Notes under the pieces: model-generated | What the model saw: the letters and a program-made list of their open reading frames with translations, nothing else | Databases searched by the model: none | Told to the model about the DNA's origin: nothing | DNA from: CAIYEO01 sp037139575 | Lineage (GTDB): Bacteria; Patescibacteriota; Saccharimonadia; Saccharimonadales; UBA4665 | DNA length: 64,000 nucleotides | Assembly: GCA_037139575.1 (NCBI GenBank) | Contig: JBAXGD010000002.1 | Location: 1 to 64,000 of the forward strand | Reading direction: 5' to 3' | Shown here: one piece after another, positions 7,411 to 17,600 of the stretch | Layout: each line of letters starts with the position of its first letter | Position numbering within the stretch: position 1 is the first letter of the stretch | Translations under genes and position numbers: made by a program

Positions 7411-8358
7411 ATGAAGCTTGTAATAATGATTCCCTGTTTGAACGAGGAGACCACCCTACCTTTGGTTATTAGTAAAATTCCTAGAAAAATTAAGGGCGTT
7501 GAAAGTATAGTCACCCTTATTATTGACGATGGCTCTACCGATAAAACCGTAGAAGTGGCGAAGAATCTGGGAATTACAGAATTTATTTACCATGCAAAAA
7601 ATAGAGGCTTAGCTCACTCTTTAAGGGATGGCATACAAAGATCACTTGAATTGGGCGCCGATATTCTAGTGCTAACGGACGGAGACAACCAGTATCCTCA
7701 AGAAAAAATTCCCGAACTAATTAAGCCAATATTAGATGGTCGAGCCGATACGGTTATAGGCGATAGAGGTGTTAATACGATTGATCACTTTAGTCCCATG
7801 AAGAAGTTTCTGCAGAAATTTGGGACTGGAGTTGTTAATTCACTAGCCGGCACCAATATTCCAGACAGCACAAGTGGATTTAGAGCCTACACAAAAGAAG
7901 CGGCTATTAAGTTTAATCTTATAGGTAGGTTTAATTTTGCTGCTGAGACTACTATTCAGGCATCACATAAAAAGCTAGCAATTGTAAGCATTCCAATAAA
8001 AACAAACCCTAAAACCCGCGAATCAAGACTTTTTAAATCATCATGGGAGCATGTTAGAAAAAGCGCAGTAGCTATGCTTAATAGCTTCACTATGTATAGG
8101 CCTCTAACTGTTTTTATGACAGTTGCTGGACTATTGTTTATCGGGGGTATGATTCCCTTCGGGCACTACCTTTATTTGGTATTAACCACAAAAAATGCCT
8201 ACGGGGCTCACCACATACAGTCGCTAATAATAGGCGCTGTATTAATTAATGCTTCATTCACTACTTTTGCGCTAGGAATTATTGCAAACCTTACTAGAAT
8301 AAACCGTTCTTTAATTGAAGATGTTTTAGAAGTACAAAAAAGAGAGATATTTAAATAG
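7411..8358 (+). CDS. GT2-family glycosyltransferase (polyprenyl-phosphate sugar synthase type)
   Basis: A 315-residue protein. The GT-A domain (about 1-215) begins LVIMIPCLNEETTLPLVI, with the nucleotide-binding DDGSTD at about 46-51 and a TDGDNQYP acidic motif near 90, as in dolichol-phosphate mannose synthase-like GT2 enzymes. Two C-terminal hydrophobic helices (about 231-250 and 266-288) anchor it in the membrane. It would load a sugar from a nucleotide donor onto polyprenyl phosphate, matching the upstream PIG-V-like transferase that needs such a donor. The sugar is not determined. Confidence 0.8.
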   Translation: MKLVIMIPCLNEETTLPLVISKIPRKIKGVESIVTLIIDDGSTDKTVEVAKNLGITEFIYHAKNRGLAHSLRDGIQRSLELGADILVLTDGDNQYPQEKIPELIKPILDGRADTVIGDRGVNTIDHFSPMKKFLQKFGTGVVNSLAGTNIPDSTSGFRAYTKEAAIKFNLIGRFNFAAETTIQASHKKLAIVSIPIKTNPKTRESRLFKSSWEHVRKSAVAMLNSFTMYRPLTVFMTVAGLLFIGGMIPFGHYLYLVLTTKNAYGAHHIQSLIIGAVLINASFTTFALGIIANLTRINRSLIEDVLEVQKREIFK

Positions 8359-8377
8359 AACTTGCTAATATATATCT

Positions 8378-8881
8378 ATGGAAACAAAAAAACATATCAA
8401 AAAGAATACTCCTAGTATTAGCGGTGATGTTTTTGAATGGAAAGCTCCTGAATTTGTTTATAGTAAGAAAACAACAAAATGGTATGCCTACCTAGTTCTG
8501 ATAACCTTAGTCTTAATAGTTCTATATAGGCTCATATCCAAAGACATAGTAACTCCAATTCTCATCATCCTAATGTCCTTTATCTTTGGATATTGTGGAA
8601 CCAAGAAACCGCAAACAATAAAATATTCTGTTGGGCCCGAGGGGATTAGCGTCGGGAATAAAAACTTTTCAATTGATTCCCTAAAATCATACTCAGTACA
8701 GGACTATAATAATTTGAGCGTAGTTATATTTGTGCCAGTAAAGAGGTTCGCTACTCTTATAACCCTATATTACAAACCTGAAGACGAGGACAAGGTTCTT
8801 GGATTTATCGAAACTGTAGTTCCCTTTGATGATCGAAAAGAAGACATTATAGATCGTTTCTCTCGCCACATTGGCTTTTAG
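8378..8881 (+). CDS. Two-helix membrane protein of unknown function
   Basis: A 167-residue protein not assigned to a function. A charged N-terminus and a FEWKAPEFVYSKKTTKWY segment precede two hydrophobic helices (about 36-53 and 57-75). The C-terminal half (about 80-160) is a cytoplasmic beta-rich domain (YSVGPEGISVGNKNF, VVIFVPVKRFATLITLYY) that resembles PH-like or DUF5673-type domains. It starts 19 bp after the GT2 gene with a TAATAT box at 8366-8371. Confidence 0.6.
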   Translation: METKKHIKKNTPSISGDVFEWKAPEFVYSKKTTKWYAYLVLITLVLIVLYRLISKDIVTPILIILMSFIFGYCGTKKPQTIKYSVGPEGISVGNKNFSIDSLKSYSVQDYNNLSVVIFVPVKRFATLITLYYKPEDEDKVLGFIETVVPFDDRKEDIIDRFSRHIGF

Positions 8882-8943
8882 TTTATTGCTCTGAATATAA
8901 AACTGATATACTTATGATTATAAAATAATCGCAGATTAATATT

Positions 8944-10443
8944 GTGAGCATCGATAACCAAAAACAAACAAACATAGGCAGATGGATGACTAGTCAACTT
9001 GCTGCTCATCCCGATTCAGATATGTCCGTAGAAAACAGCAAAAGATCCAGTCATAAAAGTAGCCGAGTTCCCCATTCTGTAATTTACGGCAAGAATCTGC
9101 ATAAGACTGGCATAATTGCATCATTGGCATTAGTTTTTGTGGTTTTTATAATATATTTCTTTGCTGCTCCGTATTTTGTGAGGTCTAGCATAGGAAACAC
9201 AATAATTACCGGTAAGAAAAATAGTGTCGAATATCAGAAAATTATAAGCTCTACGGTTAACTCATATGGATTAAAGGTAGAGTATGCAAATAACAAAATT
9301 ACTAGCTATAAACTTAGTGATCTAGGGATAGTTCCAAACTATACTCTAACCGAAAATAATCTTAAAAATATATCCACAAATATTAAGAATAGACTGGAAG
9401 TATGGAGAATTAATAAAACAAACATAGTTTTTAAAGTCGACGGCGCCAAATTGAGCGCATTTAACTCGGCACACCTAACTCAGATTATTAATCCTCCAAA
9501 AAATGCCAACATAGCCCTCAGTAATGGCCAGGTAATACTTTCAGACAGTTCCGTGGGTAAAGAGTATGGATTTACCGGTGGAATAAATGCTGTTTTATCA
9601 AGCGCCAAATTACTGGATCAAAAACCAATTATACTGAGCGTAATATCTGTAAATCCACCTATTTCCACTGAGCAACTAACCCCCCAGAAAAGTATCTTAA
9701 CCGCGATGCTTTCACAGTCGGCATCGATTAGTATAAACGGCGAAATAATTACTCCCTCGGCTAACGATATCGGCTCCTGGATAAATGTAGATGTTAATCC
9801 AAAAAACGGTAAAGTAAGTACGAGCGTAAACCAGGCCAATATTAACACTTATTTGGGAAGAATAGCCTATAAATACACCAAACCTACCAAAGATCAGCTA
9901 GTTCTGGCTGGTGCAGATGGCACAACTACTGTGATTCAGCCAGGACATGACGGAATAGGAATTTTGAACCAAGCTGCAGTTGCACAGTCTATTTCGGATC
10001 AAGTTCTTCAGGCTAAAGGAATATCGGCTACAATTTCTGTACACGTGACCCCTTATGGAACAATTACTACCGACACCTATCCTAAATGGATTGAAGTCAA
10101 TGTCGTAACTAAAAAAATGTATGTCTATGAGAATTCTAATCTCGTGAATTCGTTCCTTGTCAGTGCCGGAAAGTCATCTACGCCTACCCCACTCGGTATG
10201 TACAAAATATTTTCAAAATATGCCGTACAGACAATGATCGGAGCTGACTATGTACAACCCAATGTGCCTTGGATTAATTACTTTAAAGCCGGTGGCTATG
10301 CAATTCATGGCAACTACTGGCGACCTTCGGATTGGTTCGGTAACATAAATAGCTCACATGGGTGTGTTGGTTTGCAGGTTAGTGACGCTGAGTGGGTATA
10401 TAATTGGGCCCCAATAGGGACCCCAATTATAATTCACGAATAG
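8944..10443 (+). CDS. L,D-transpeptidase (YkuD domain), membrane-anchored
   Basis: A 499-residue peptidoglycan enzyme starting at GTG. A cytoplasmic N-terminus of about 53 residues is followed by one membrane helix (about 54-76) and a long extracytoplasmic region. The region to about residue 375 looks like one or two PG_binding_4-type repeats as in Mycobacterium/Enterococcus L,D-transpeptidases. The YkuD domain starts near WIEVNVVTKKMYVYEN and ends with AIHGNYW and SHGCVGLQ, containing catalytic Cys474 and His472. It would form 3-3 cross-links or attach proteins to the wall, which implies that this organism has peptidoglycan. The 3' end is 7 bp from the convergent gene. Confidence 0.88.
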   Translation: MSIDNQKQTNIGRWMTSQLAAHPDSDMSVENSKRSSHKSSRVPHSVIYGKNLHKTGIIASLALVFVVFIIYFFAAPYFVRSSIGNTIITGKKNSVEYQKIISSTVNSYGLKVEYANNKITSYKLSDLGIVPNYTLTENNLKNISTNIKNRLEVWRINKTNIVFKVDGAKLSAFNSAHLTQIINPPKNANIALSNGQVILSDSSVGKEYGFTGGINAVLSSAKLLDQKPIILSVISVNPPISTEQLTPQKSILTAMLSQSASISINGEIITPSANDIGSWINVDVNPKNGKVSTSVNQANINTYLGRIAYKYTKPTKDQLVLAGADGTTTVIQPGHDGIGILNQAAVAQSISDQVLQAKGISATISVHVTPYGTITTDTYPKWIEVNVVTKKMYVYENSNLVNSFLVSAGKSSTPTPLGMYKIFSKYAVQTMIGADYVQPNVPWINYFKAGGYAIHGNYWRPSDWFGNINSSHGCVGLQVSDAEWVYNWAPIGTPIIIHE

Positions 10444-10450
10444 TTTATTC

Positions 10451-10852
10451 CTAGGAATTAATTTTTCTAGCACCTGGTACTAGAATTGAATATAAGATAA
10501 TTGTATCCAATATTAGGACGATAATTGACCAAATTGGATAAATTGGCAATGAAGTAATGCTGGCTAGCATACTTCCGACCAAGACCACGCTGGCGAAGAA
10601 TCTACCCCAAATGTCACCATGCGCTAAGGAAACAGCTGCGGAAATAATTATTATTCCTGTTATTACGTTAATCCAACCCCATTTAGTATAGTTGAATAGC
10701 CAAACATCAGCTGAAGACTGAACAAACAATGTGTGTCTTCCTAAATCTGCTATACCCTCAATCACATGAAAGAATCCTGCGAAAAGCAATAAAAAGCTCG
10801 CAAAGCCTACCCATCCAGACCATCCGCTCACAGTATTAAGTTTAGTTGCCAT
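10451..10852 (-). CDS. Four-helix membrane protein, DUF7144-like
   Basis: A 133-residue protein with four hydrophobic helices. Its sequence pattern (SGWVGFASFLLLFAGFFHVIEGI, then YTKWGWINVITGIII, then WGRFFASVVL) matches the DUF7144 group of small actinobacterial and CPR membrane proteins as I remember it. The function is unknown. A GGAGCAA sequence about 7 nt upstream of the ATG could serve as a ribosome-binding site. It is convergent with the L,D-transpeptidase gene. Confidence 0.65.
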   Translation of the reverse strand: MATKLNTVSGWSGWVGFASFLLLFAGFFHVIEGIADLGRHTLFVQSSADVWLFNYTKWGWINVITGIIIISAAVSLAHGDIWGRFFASVVLVGSMLASITSLPIYPIWSIIVLILDTIILYSILVPGARKINS

Positions 10853-10942
10853 AATTATTGCTCCTTTGTTAGTAGTTATATTCTAGACCCCAAATTCAAT
10901 CCAAGCAAACTGACAGTTATTGGAAAAACCTCGACTATATTA

Positions 10943-10948
10943 TATAGT
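10943..10948 (+). promoter_or_regulatory. -10 box, leaderless-type
   Basis: TATAGT ends 6 nt before the ATG at 10955, within a very AT-rich run. Confidence 0.4.
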
Positions 10949-10954
10949 ATATAA

Positions 10955-11302
10955 ATGAAAGAAATTCCTAGCACCGAAATTATCCATGAACTAAGAATTG
11001 GTGAATGTTTCGAAGGATACATCATTGGCATATCTCCACCCGTAAGCAAAAAAATACAAACCTCAATATCTAAGTTTATATTGAGAGCGATTGAAGATGA
11101 GCCAAATCAAGGTGTCGAGGATTCAGCAGTTTTTGGCGAAAGAAGATACCATCAGTGGCTACTAAAGGGAATTACTGGAAAATTAGCATTAAAGACTGCT
11201 CACCAGCTGAAATATAACAACGAGGTGGCTGACATAAAAATACTGCCCTCGGATTACAGAATTTATCGAGATAACCGCTACCCCCTATTTGATCAAGAAT
11301 AG
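10955..11302 (+). CDS. Hypothetical protein, 115 aa
   Basis: I do not recognise this protein. It is a soluble 115-residue alpha/beta-looking polypeptide without membrane helices or cysteine clusters; one cysteine occurs at about residue 16 (GECFEGYIIG). The C-terminus is rich in Tyr, Asp and Arg. It is expressed from its own -10 box, and its stop lies 1 bp from the end of the convergent cardiolipin synthase gene. Confidence 0.55.
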   Translation: MKEIPSTEIIHELRIGECFEGYIIGISPPVSKKIQTSISKFILRAIEDEPNQGVEDSAVFGERRYHQWLLKGITGKLALKTAHQLKYNNEVADIKILPSDYRIYRDNRYPLFDQE

Positions 11303-11303
11303 C

Positions 11304-12782
11304 TTATTGCAAAGAAGCTGTTAACCTTGCAATGTTATCTAGTAGTATTTTGCGCCTAGACCTCTTGCTCCAACTTTCCAAGCTAATTTGTTTGGAATTT
11401 TCTAAATAACTTCTGGACAGATTTTCAAGTTTTTCCGCAATATCTTTATTGTAAATAATTACGGTTATTTCTAGATCAAGTTCGAATGACCTTATGTCTA
11501 AATTGCTTGACCCGACAGTGACTATTTCACTATCGATTACTATAAACTTGGAATGTAGCAGAACTGGCTTGTTGTATGTAAAAATTTTAACCCCAGCTTT
11601 TAGGAGTATTTCGTAAAATGATCTTTGAGCATGCGCTACCAGCCATTGATCTTCAGCTTCGGAATTTATTAAAATTATTTCGACACCTCTTTTTGCTGCA
11701 CTAGTTATCGCCAGTAGTAGCGAATCATCAGGGACAAAATAAGGATTAACTAAAATTACCCTTTCTTTTGATGCATGAATGAGCGAAGTAAATAATTTGA
11801 GGTTATTCTCATCTTCATAACCTGGACCGCTTGGCAATATTTGAGCAATAGTCTTGCCTGGAAATTTTATCTCTCTTTCTTGGTTTGTATACTTTTTGTA
11901 GTCGAGTAACTTGTTCGTCTCCGAAAACCAATCAGTTAGAAAAATAGCCCCCAGTTGCAAGACGGCTGGACCTTCTATTTTGACGACCAATTCATCGTAA
12001 TATATGTCATCTTTACGGTGATAATTTCTCTGAACCAAATTCTGAGATCCCGAATAACCAACCTTTCCATCGATCACGACTATTTTTCGGTGATTTCTAA
12101 GATCTGGCCTAACATATCCCCTGCCCGGAAACTTTAATGGGAGCATTGGAACCGCTATTACTCCAGATGTATTCAATCTTTTCATCATTGAGCGGTAATT
12201 TGCATATTTTTTAGTCGAAAAGCTGTCAAAAAGTACTTTAACTTGAACTCCTCGATTTATTGCGGATTCTAAAGCTTGAAAAATCGGTTCAGTAGAACCA
12301 TCCATAGCTATTATGAAATATTCTAGATGAACAAATTCTTTCGCAAGATTTATATCGGCAGTAATCGATTTAATTATAGAATCATAGTCATCGATTATTT
12401 GAATATTATTCCCGCCAAACGGAGGAAGATGGCTTAAGGATTCACTTAATTTAGCTATTTGTTCGAATTTTTCTGGAACATTCTTAATAATTTCGCCATC
12501 TTTCTGATGACCCTTCATTCCCAGAATAGTTTTCTCAATTACGTTATTTAGTGTTTTTTGGGCATCTCTTCTAGATTTAGGTAGCTTAGGATTGCCAAGT
12601 ATTAAAAAAAGCAAAAAACCAAAAGGAGGAAAAAAGAATATCAAAAGTAACCATGCCATACCTGATGATGGTTTCCTATTTTTTGGAACAACATAAAGTG
12701 AAAGCAATCGAATTATCCATTCGCCTAGCAGCCACCAAGATCCTAAAAACTCTAAATTACTTAAAGATAATGCTGAATGCAC
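11304..12782 (-). CDS. cls: Cardiolipin synthase (phospholipase D family)
   Basis: A 492-residue bacterial cardiolipin synthase that would join two phosphatidylglycerol molecules. Two N-terminal membrane helices (about 15-32 and 42-62, the second like the PLDc_N domain) are followed by two PLD domains carrying HKD motifs: HRKIVVIDGK at 231 and HSKFIVIDSE at 410, each followed by the GS.N signature. The length is typical of ClsA-type enzymes. The start is GTG at 12780-12782; a TATAAT on the same strand lies only one base upstream of it, so the real start could be slightly further in. Confidence 0.9.
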   Translation of the reverse strand: MHSALSLSNLEFLGSWWLLGEWIIRLLSLYVVPKNRKPSSGMAWLLLIFFFPPFGFLLFLILGNPKLPKSRRDAQKTLNNVIEKTILGMKGHQKDGEIIKNVPEKFEQIAKLSESLSHLPPFGGNNIQIIDDYDSIIKSITADINLAKEFVHLEYFIIAMDGSTEPIFQALESAINRGVQVKVLFDSFSTKKYANYRSMMKRLNTSGVIAVPMLPLKFPGRGYVRPDLRNHRKIVVIDGKVGYSGSQNLVQRNYHRKDDIYYDELVVKIEGPAVLQLGAIFLTDWFSETNKLLDYKKYTNQEREIKFPGKTIAQILPSGPGYEDENNLKLFTSLIHASKERVILVNPYFVPDDSLLLAITSAAKRGVEIILINSEAEDQWLVAHAQRSFYEILLKAGVKIFTYNKPVLLHSKFIVIDSEIVTVGSSNLDIRSFELDLEITVIIYNKDIAEKLENLSRSYLENSKQISLESWSKRSRRKILLDNIARLTASLQ

Positions 12783-12834
12783 AATTATATCCCCTATTTA
12801 TTCGGTTTAGGCTCAAGAGGTAATTGTATATTAT

Positions 12835-13386
12835 TTATCTATTATTATGAAGCTCAATAAGAGTTCTGGCTAAGACTATGCTCGCTGCAGAAGTGTTTCT
12901 TTGGAAATAGCCTATTGTCTCTGTAACCTCAGGATCATGATATGTTTCGCCTAGTGTGCTCGCAAAAGTAATCGCTGCCGCCTTAGTAGCAAACTTTAGT
13001 TTTGAAATATTTCTTCCATCGGATGATTCTGTTTTTGCCTTATTCCATGAGTAAGTCAATTTTTGAAATGAGTGTATTGGCTGAACTATCTTCAAACGAT
13101 GTTCGAATTCCTCACCTGATTCATCTTTAAAACGAACAGTATCAGACTCTTTAGTAGGAGCAATATCACTAGCCATGAAAATCATGGCCTTGAATTTATC
13201 CATAGTATCATCGCTAAGGGCATTAAAATGCTCAATAGATAATCTGTCGACAATAACTGCTAGATTTCGAACCAATAATTCTGATGAGCTGTGAACATAT
13301 ATGTCAGGCTCGGAGGCAATTTCATCTCCAATCCTTACGTTTGCGTCCATTAGCTCTTGAACGTCGCTTTTATAAGTCCCATGCAT
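12835..13386 (-). CDS. Hypothetical protein, 183 aa
   Basis: I do not recognise this protein. It is soluble, largely helical by composition, with no transmembrane segment and no cysteine. It contains a FEHRLKIVQPIHSFQKLTYSW stretch in the middle and ends in a short basic tail. It stands alone, 52 bp upstream (in its direction, downstream) of the cardiolipin synthase start. A TATTATATAATA-rich sequence precedes the start at 13389-13401 and probably holds the promoter. Confidence 0.5.
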   Translation of the reverse strand: MHGTYKSDVQELMDANVRIGDEIASEPDIYVHSSSELLVRNLAVIVDRLSIEHFNALSDDTMDKFKAMIFMASDIAPTKESDTVRFKDESGEEFEHRLKIVQPIHSFQKLTYSWNKAKTESSDGRNISKLKFATKAAAITFASTLGETYHDPEVTETIGYFQRNTSAASIVLARTLIELHNNR

Positions 13387-13585
13387 AATAGTATTATATA
13401 ATAATCATAGAGATAAGTAAATAGCTATTAGTGATTAAGATTTATAAAGGTCCAGTTCAAGGAATGGGAGTCCAAGTTTTTTTGGTATTTACTCGAATTT
13501 CTATTTTTAAGGATAATTATCTTAATATCATAAACCCAATAAACGGTTAAAAATATATGGTGCAGCATTATGGCTGAGGTTAGAA

Positions 13586-14236
13586 CTATATTTCTATTGT
13601 TTCATAATTCTGAAGTGGTATAAAAGTAACACCAAACTTCTCCATTACTTCAGGCAGCTTAGCGTATATAGCACCTCGAGCTTCTTCATTCCAATGCCAG
13701 TCATGCAATGGAACAACGGTTTTTGGGCGGTCAGACATAGCTTCAATCATTTTCGTAAAGCCTACAACTGCGCCCCACGGACCACCATTGACGGCAGCGG
13801 CAAGTATTCGCGCTCCATTTGAGCTATTCAAAGTCTGGCAGTCGCCACTGACAAGTATCTCATCAAAAATAACATAGCTAGTGTGTAGTGGCTGGTTATC
13901 AAACCATGGTGAAAGATCAGCGTGTTTTGACTCGATAAATCTTATGTTTTGATCGTCACTGCTAGTCCGGCCGCTAATATTAATATCTTTTAAGCTATCT
14001 GCAGTTTCCTGAGTACCATACCACACTGCCCTCGGCGAGGCTTGTTTTACCGCATTGGCAAAATCAACACTGAAATGGTCAGGATGATTATGGGTCACCA
14101 CGACCGCAGAAATTCCAGAAAGTTCAAAGTGTTTTACTTTTTCATCTTGCCAGCTGTACACCCCGGGATCAACAAGTATTTTTGTGCCGTCTTTCTCCAC
14201 GAGTAAGCATGAATGGACTAATTTAGTTAATTTCAT
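13586..14236 (-). CDS. Metallo-beta-lactamase-fold hydrolase (UlaG/YtnP-like)
   Basis: A 216-residue MBL-fold protein. It starts MKLTKLVHSCLLVEKDGTKILVDPG, and the metal-binding THNHPDHF motif (HxHxDH) lies at about residues 48-55. A later SGDCQ (Asp ligand), and PLHDWHW near residue 178 supply the remaining expected ligands. The short form without lactonase-specific inserts is like the UlaG-type or general MBL hydrolases (Lactamase_B_2). The substrate cannot be told. The 199 bp downstream hold no gene that I can see. Confidence 0.75.
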   Translation of the reverse strand: MKLTKLVHSCLLVEKDGTKILVDPGVYSWQDEKVKHFELSGISAVVVTHNHPDHFSVDFANAVKQASPRAVWYGTQETADSLKDINISGRTSSDDQNIRFIESKHADLSPWFDNQPLHTSYVIFDEILVSGDCQTLNSSNGARILAAAVNGGPWGAVVGFTKMIEAMSDRPKTVVPLHDWHWNEEARGAIYAKLPEVMEKFGVTFIPLQNYETIEI

Positions 14237-14250
14237 ACTTTAATAATACC

Positions 14251-14279
14251 AAACAAAAAACACTTCTGTCGAAGTGCTT
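14251..14279 (-). terminator. Rho-independent terminator after tRNA-Arg
   Basis: A CACTTC/GAAGTG hairpin with a 4-nt loop (14261-14276) is followed on the minus strand by TTTTTTGTTT. It lies just after the tRNA-Arg and before the MBL gene start. Confidence 0.7.
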
Positions 14280-14294
14280 TAAGTATAAGCTATT

Positions 14295-14371
<77 letters not shown>

Positions 14372-14442
14372 GCTAAGAAGTAATGCTAGCATATTTCACC
14401 CTAGTTATCCAGAGTACTTCCCTGCTACAATGTCATATTAAT

Positions 14443-14532
14443 GGAGAGGTGGCCGAGTGGTTGAAGGCGCTGCTCTCGAAAAGCAGTATATCGGAAACGG
14501 TATCGAGGGTTCGAATCCCTCCCTCTCCGCCA
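14443..14532 (+). tRNA. tRNA-Ser (anticodon CGA)
   Basis: A class II tRNA with acceptor GGAGAGG/CCTCTCC, anticodon stem CTGCT/AGCAG and loop CTCGAAA giving anticodon CGA (UCG codon). It has a long variable arm, the GGTTCGAATCC T-arm and an encoded CCA. TACAAT at 14426-14431 is its probable -10 box. Confidence 0.95.
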
Positions 14533-14566
14533 ATTATATAAATATAAAAATACTATTTTTAGCTGA

Positions 14567-14580
14567 TATAATGCTAATGT
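14567..14580 (+). promoter_or_regulatory. -10 region of the 1024-aa gene
   Basis: TATAAT at 14567-14572 runs into TGCTAATGT, an extended -10-like sequence shared with three other unknown genes in the window (36 kb, 48 kb and 63.5 kb). The leader to the ATG is about 20 nt and AT-rich, without a Shine-Dalgarno sequence. Confidence 0.45.
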
Positions 14581-14600
14581 AATATTCAAAAATAAAAATT

Positions 14601-17600
14601 ATGAGCAAAGAAGCAATTCCTCAACTATCAAGCGAATCCAAAGAACTTATTTCTTCATTGCCTCCCAATCTTCGAGCCACGTCGGAAGAAAGAATTTTGG
14701 CATTATCGCATACTGCCCTACATTCCAATGATATTTTAGTTGGTACCACGCCTATACCTCAAGAAAAGCTCTCTGAAGAACATTTGCCCCATATAGATAG
14801 AGTCACCGGTATCATGAAATCTTCTTCAGAAATTCTTGGAGTTGCATATGGTGAAATCGATGATGATGGCGCTAGCTTTGAAGACCTGGCAGACAAAGCA
14901 ATAGAAATTGCTATCAGAAGTGCCAAGGAAGCCAAAGAAAGTCAAGATGATGAATCGAGCGTGGTTTTTCTGGAATCACTTTTAGCAATAACCACTCTCA
15001 AGGAAAAAACGAGTAATGAATACTCTAAAAAATTAGCTAGAGAAATAATATCTCAAGGCCTATCTACAGAACTTATTAAGGCTACACACAACTCTTTCGG
15101 GATTGTTGCGAATAATGATGGCAAGCTTACTCCGCTGAATTCGGTTGCGCAGACTAGCACAGATCTTTTAAGGGCAACTTCGCCCTTTGATTTCAATTAT
15201 GATTTTTCTGAAATCGAAACTAAAGAGCCAGACACTGATCTTAGCAAGCTTGGCTGTGGAGACCTAACTGTTTTGGCTAGATTAGCCGACAAAAATCCGT
15301 CCTTAAGTCTTGTAAGTAAAGATGTCATGGTTTTAGCTGTTCGTAAAATGAAAATTGAACGAGAAGTTGATCTTGACGATTTTACGACAGCACTGATAGC
15401 TGCTGATGAAATTATTGGAAAAAGCGACGAACTAGAATCTTCATTGTCTTCACTTAGGGCTAGACGCAAATCAGGAAATGCGAATTATAGAAACAATGAT
15501 CCAGACACTTTCAGATTAGATTCAGTATTATTTATTCTAGTCCAGCAAGGCCATGATTACCTTGCGAGAGGGCTATTATCATCATCGCCAAATGAAGCGG
15601 ATAATTTCGAATCATATGTCAATTCGCATGGAATTAGCGATGAGTATACGACCGAAACATTGAGAAAAATCGCCGATATGAGAAACGAAAAAGAACTAGA
15701 ACTGGTCGCTTCTATGAAAAATAATGCAGCAAACGATGAAACCATTGCATGGATCATAGGATCCGCCTACGATCCAGATTCAGCAGCGGGAATAAAGGCT
15801 AATTTTTGGGCTCAGCTAGAGAAAAATTCTTCATTACGCGAAGTATTGCTTTCGGACAGTAATAATTTGCTAGAAACTTCAGAAGCTTTGACCAAGATGA
15901 ATGATTTAGGCTTAGAAAAATATAGTCATATTCTCATATCTATTGTCAATAATATAGGTGATGAAGAAATTCAAAATAAATTCCTAACTTCTTTTAAGGA
16001 AGCAGAAGCAATGCTATCCAAAATCAATGAAAACGGTGCCATTAACTCAAATATGGATAGTATATTAGGACGGCTTGCTTCCTTTGAGGATCCGGTTATG
16101 GCAATTCGAGCCGCCAAGGACTTATTTGGTGAAGATGAATATTTGAAAAATATATATAACCTACAGTCTCTTGTGCATCCAGACTATTTAGCATATGCAG
16201 AAATTATAGCCTTTAGCCAGAACAATATAGATGCCTTGATTAATGTCAGGAATTATATTTCAGAAACAGGTCTCGATCCAAGTTTTTTGAGTTTTACTGC
16301 AAAGACTATTTCAAAATCAGACGATCCCATTGCTCGTTCTAAAATTATCATCAGCTCACTTGAAATTGCGAAATCAGTCTTTCAAGAGGATCAAAACATT
16401 ATTTACCAGATAATCGATAAAGAAAATCTATTTGAAATTAGTAAGGCACTATCGGAGATTAATGCTGCGATAATATCCACTAACGAGTCACTTAGACAAA
16501 GCCTAAATAGGAAGATCTTTGATTCGTTGGAGCCTGAAAAAACTGCACAATTAATGATTAAAACTCAGAATGAAATTATTGGACAGAACATAACTCTAGA
16601 TGAGATGAAAGATAAAGATTTTTTTGATGCAATGATTGTTGTAGCTAATGCTGATGACCCCAAAGAAGTTGTAAAATTTTGCAGTAATTGGAAAGTAAAG
16701 AAAGAGGGTGAAGTTGCATATGGAAAATTTTGGAGTACTGCGGCAGAAGGTGGTTTAGAAAAACTCGACCCATTATTGCTTCCATCGCTTAAAGACTATC
16801 CCGAGTTGAGCGCACGCTTAAATGCAATTGGAATCTCTCCAGAATTAGCCGAAGATATATTCAATTCTTGGAATACTAAATCTGAACTAAATAGGTTGCT
16901 CTACAATGACGACAGAACTATCTCAGAAACGAAGCCCGAAGACATTCAGTACGCCCTACCAATGCAAGCAGAGAGATTAATACCACAAATAGAGGCACTA
17001 GAAAAACATATCTCCGAATATGGCTTTGAGGAAACAAAGAAAATTATCGACATTTTTGGCATATATCATTTTTCGAGATATCCAGACGGCATTCTTCACA
17101 AACAACTAAGACAATGGGAAAACTCAGAAGCTCCTATTAAGAACATCGTAGTTACGGCCAAGTCTGACTGGAATGGGGCTCTAGATAGCGCAGGGAAAAC
17201 TTATGTGAATGGTATAGAGGAAGACGGACTTTTTTATTTTGAAGTAAATGATAAAATTCAGCTGGCTAAGGTTGCAGTAAGCGTTGGCAATAGAGAGCGT
17301 TCTATGGGTCGAAATCCAGAACAAGAAAGCCAATTAAAAAACTTTAAAATTAATGCTCATGCAAGCCCTAGCGGAATATTATTTGGGGTAAATGGGGAAA
17401 GGTTGAGTGTAGAGGATTATCTCGGAGAGCCTTTAAGTGGCTCGAAAGCCAATACCTATAAGAAGCACTTAGGGAGTAACTATAGAGTTATTCTAGAGGC
17501 TTGTTCGACTGCTGGTGAGGTTAAGGACGGCAAAAATATTGCTGAATCAATTAGTGATGGTCATGAAGTTAGAGTAGATGGAACTAGCGAATCAAGTTAT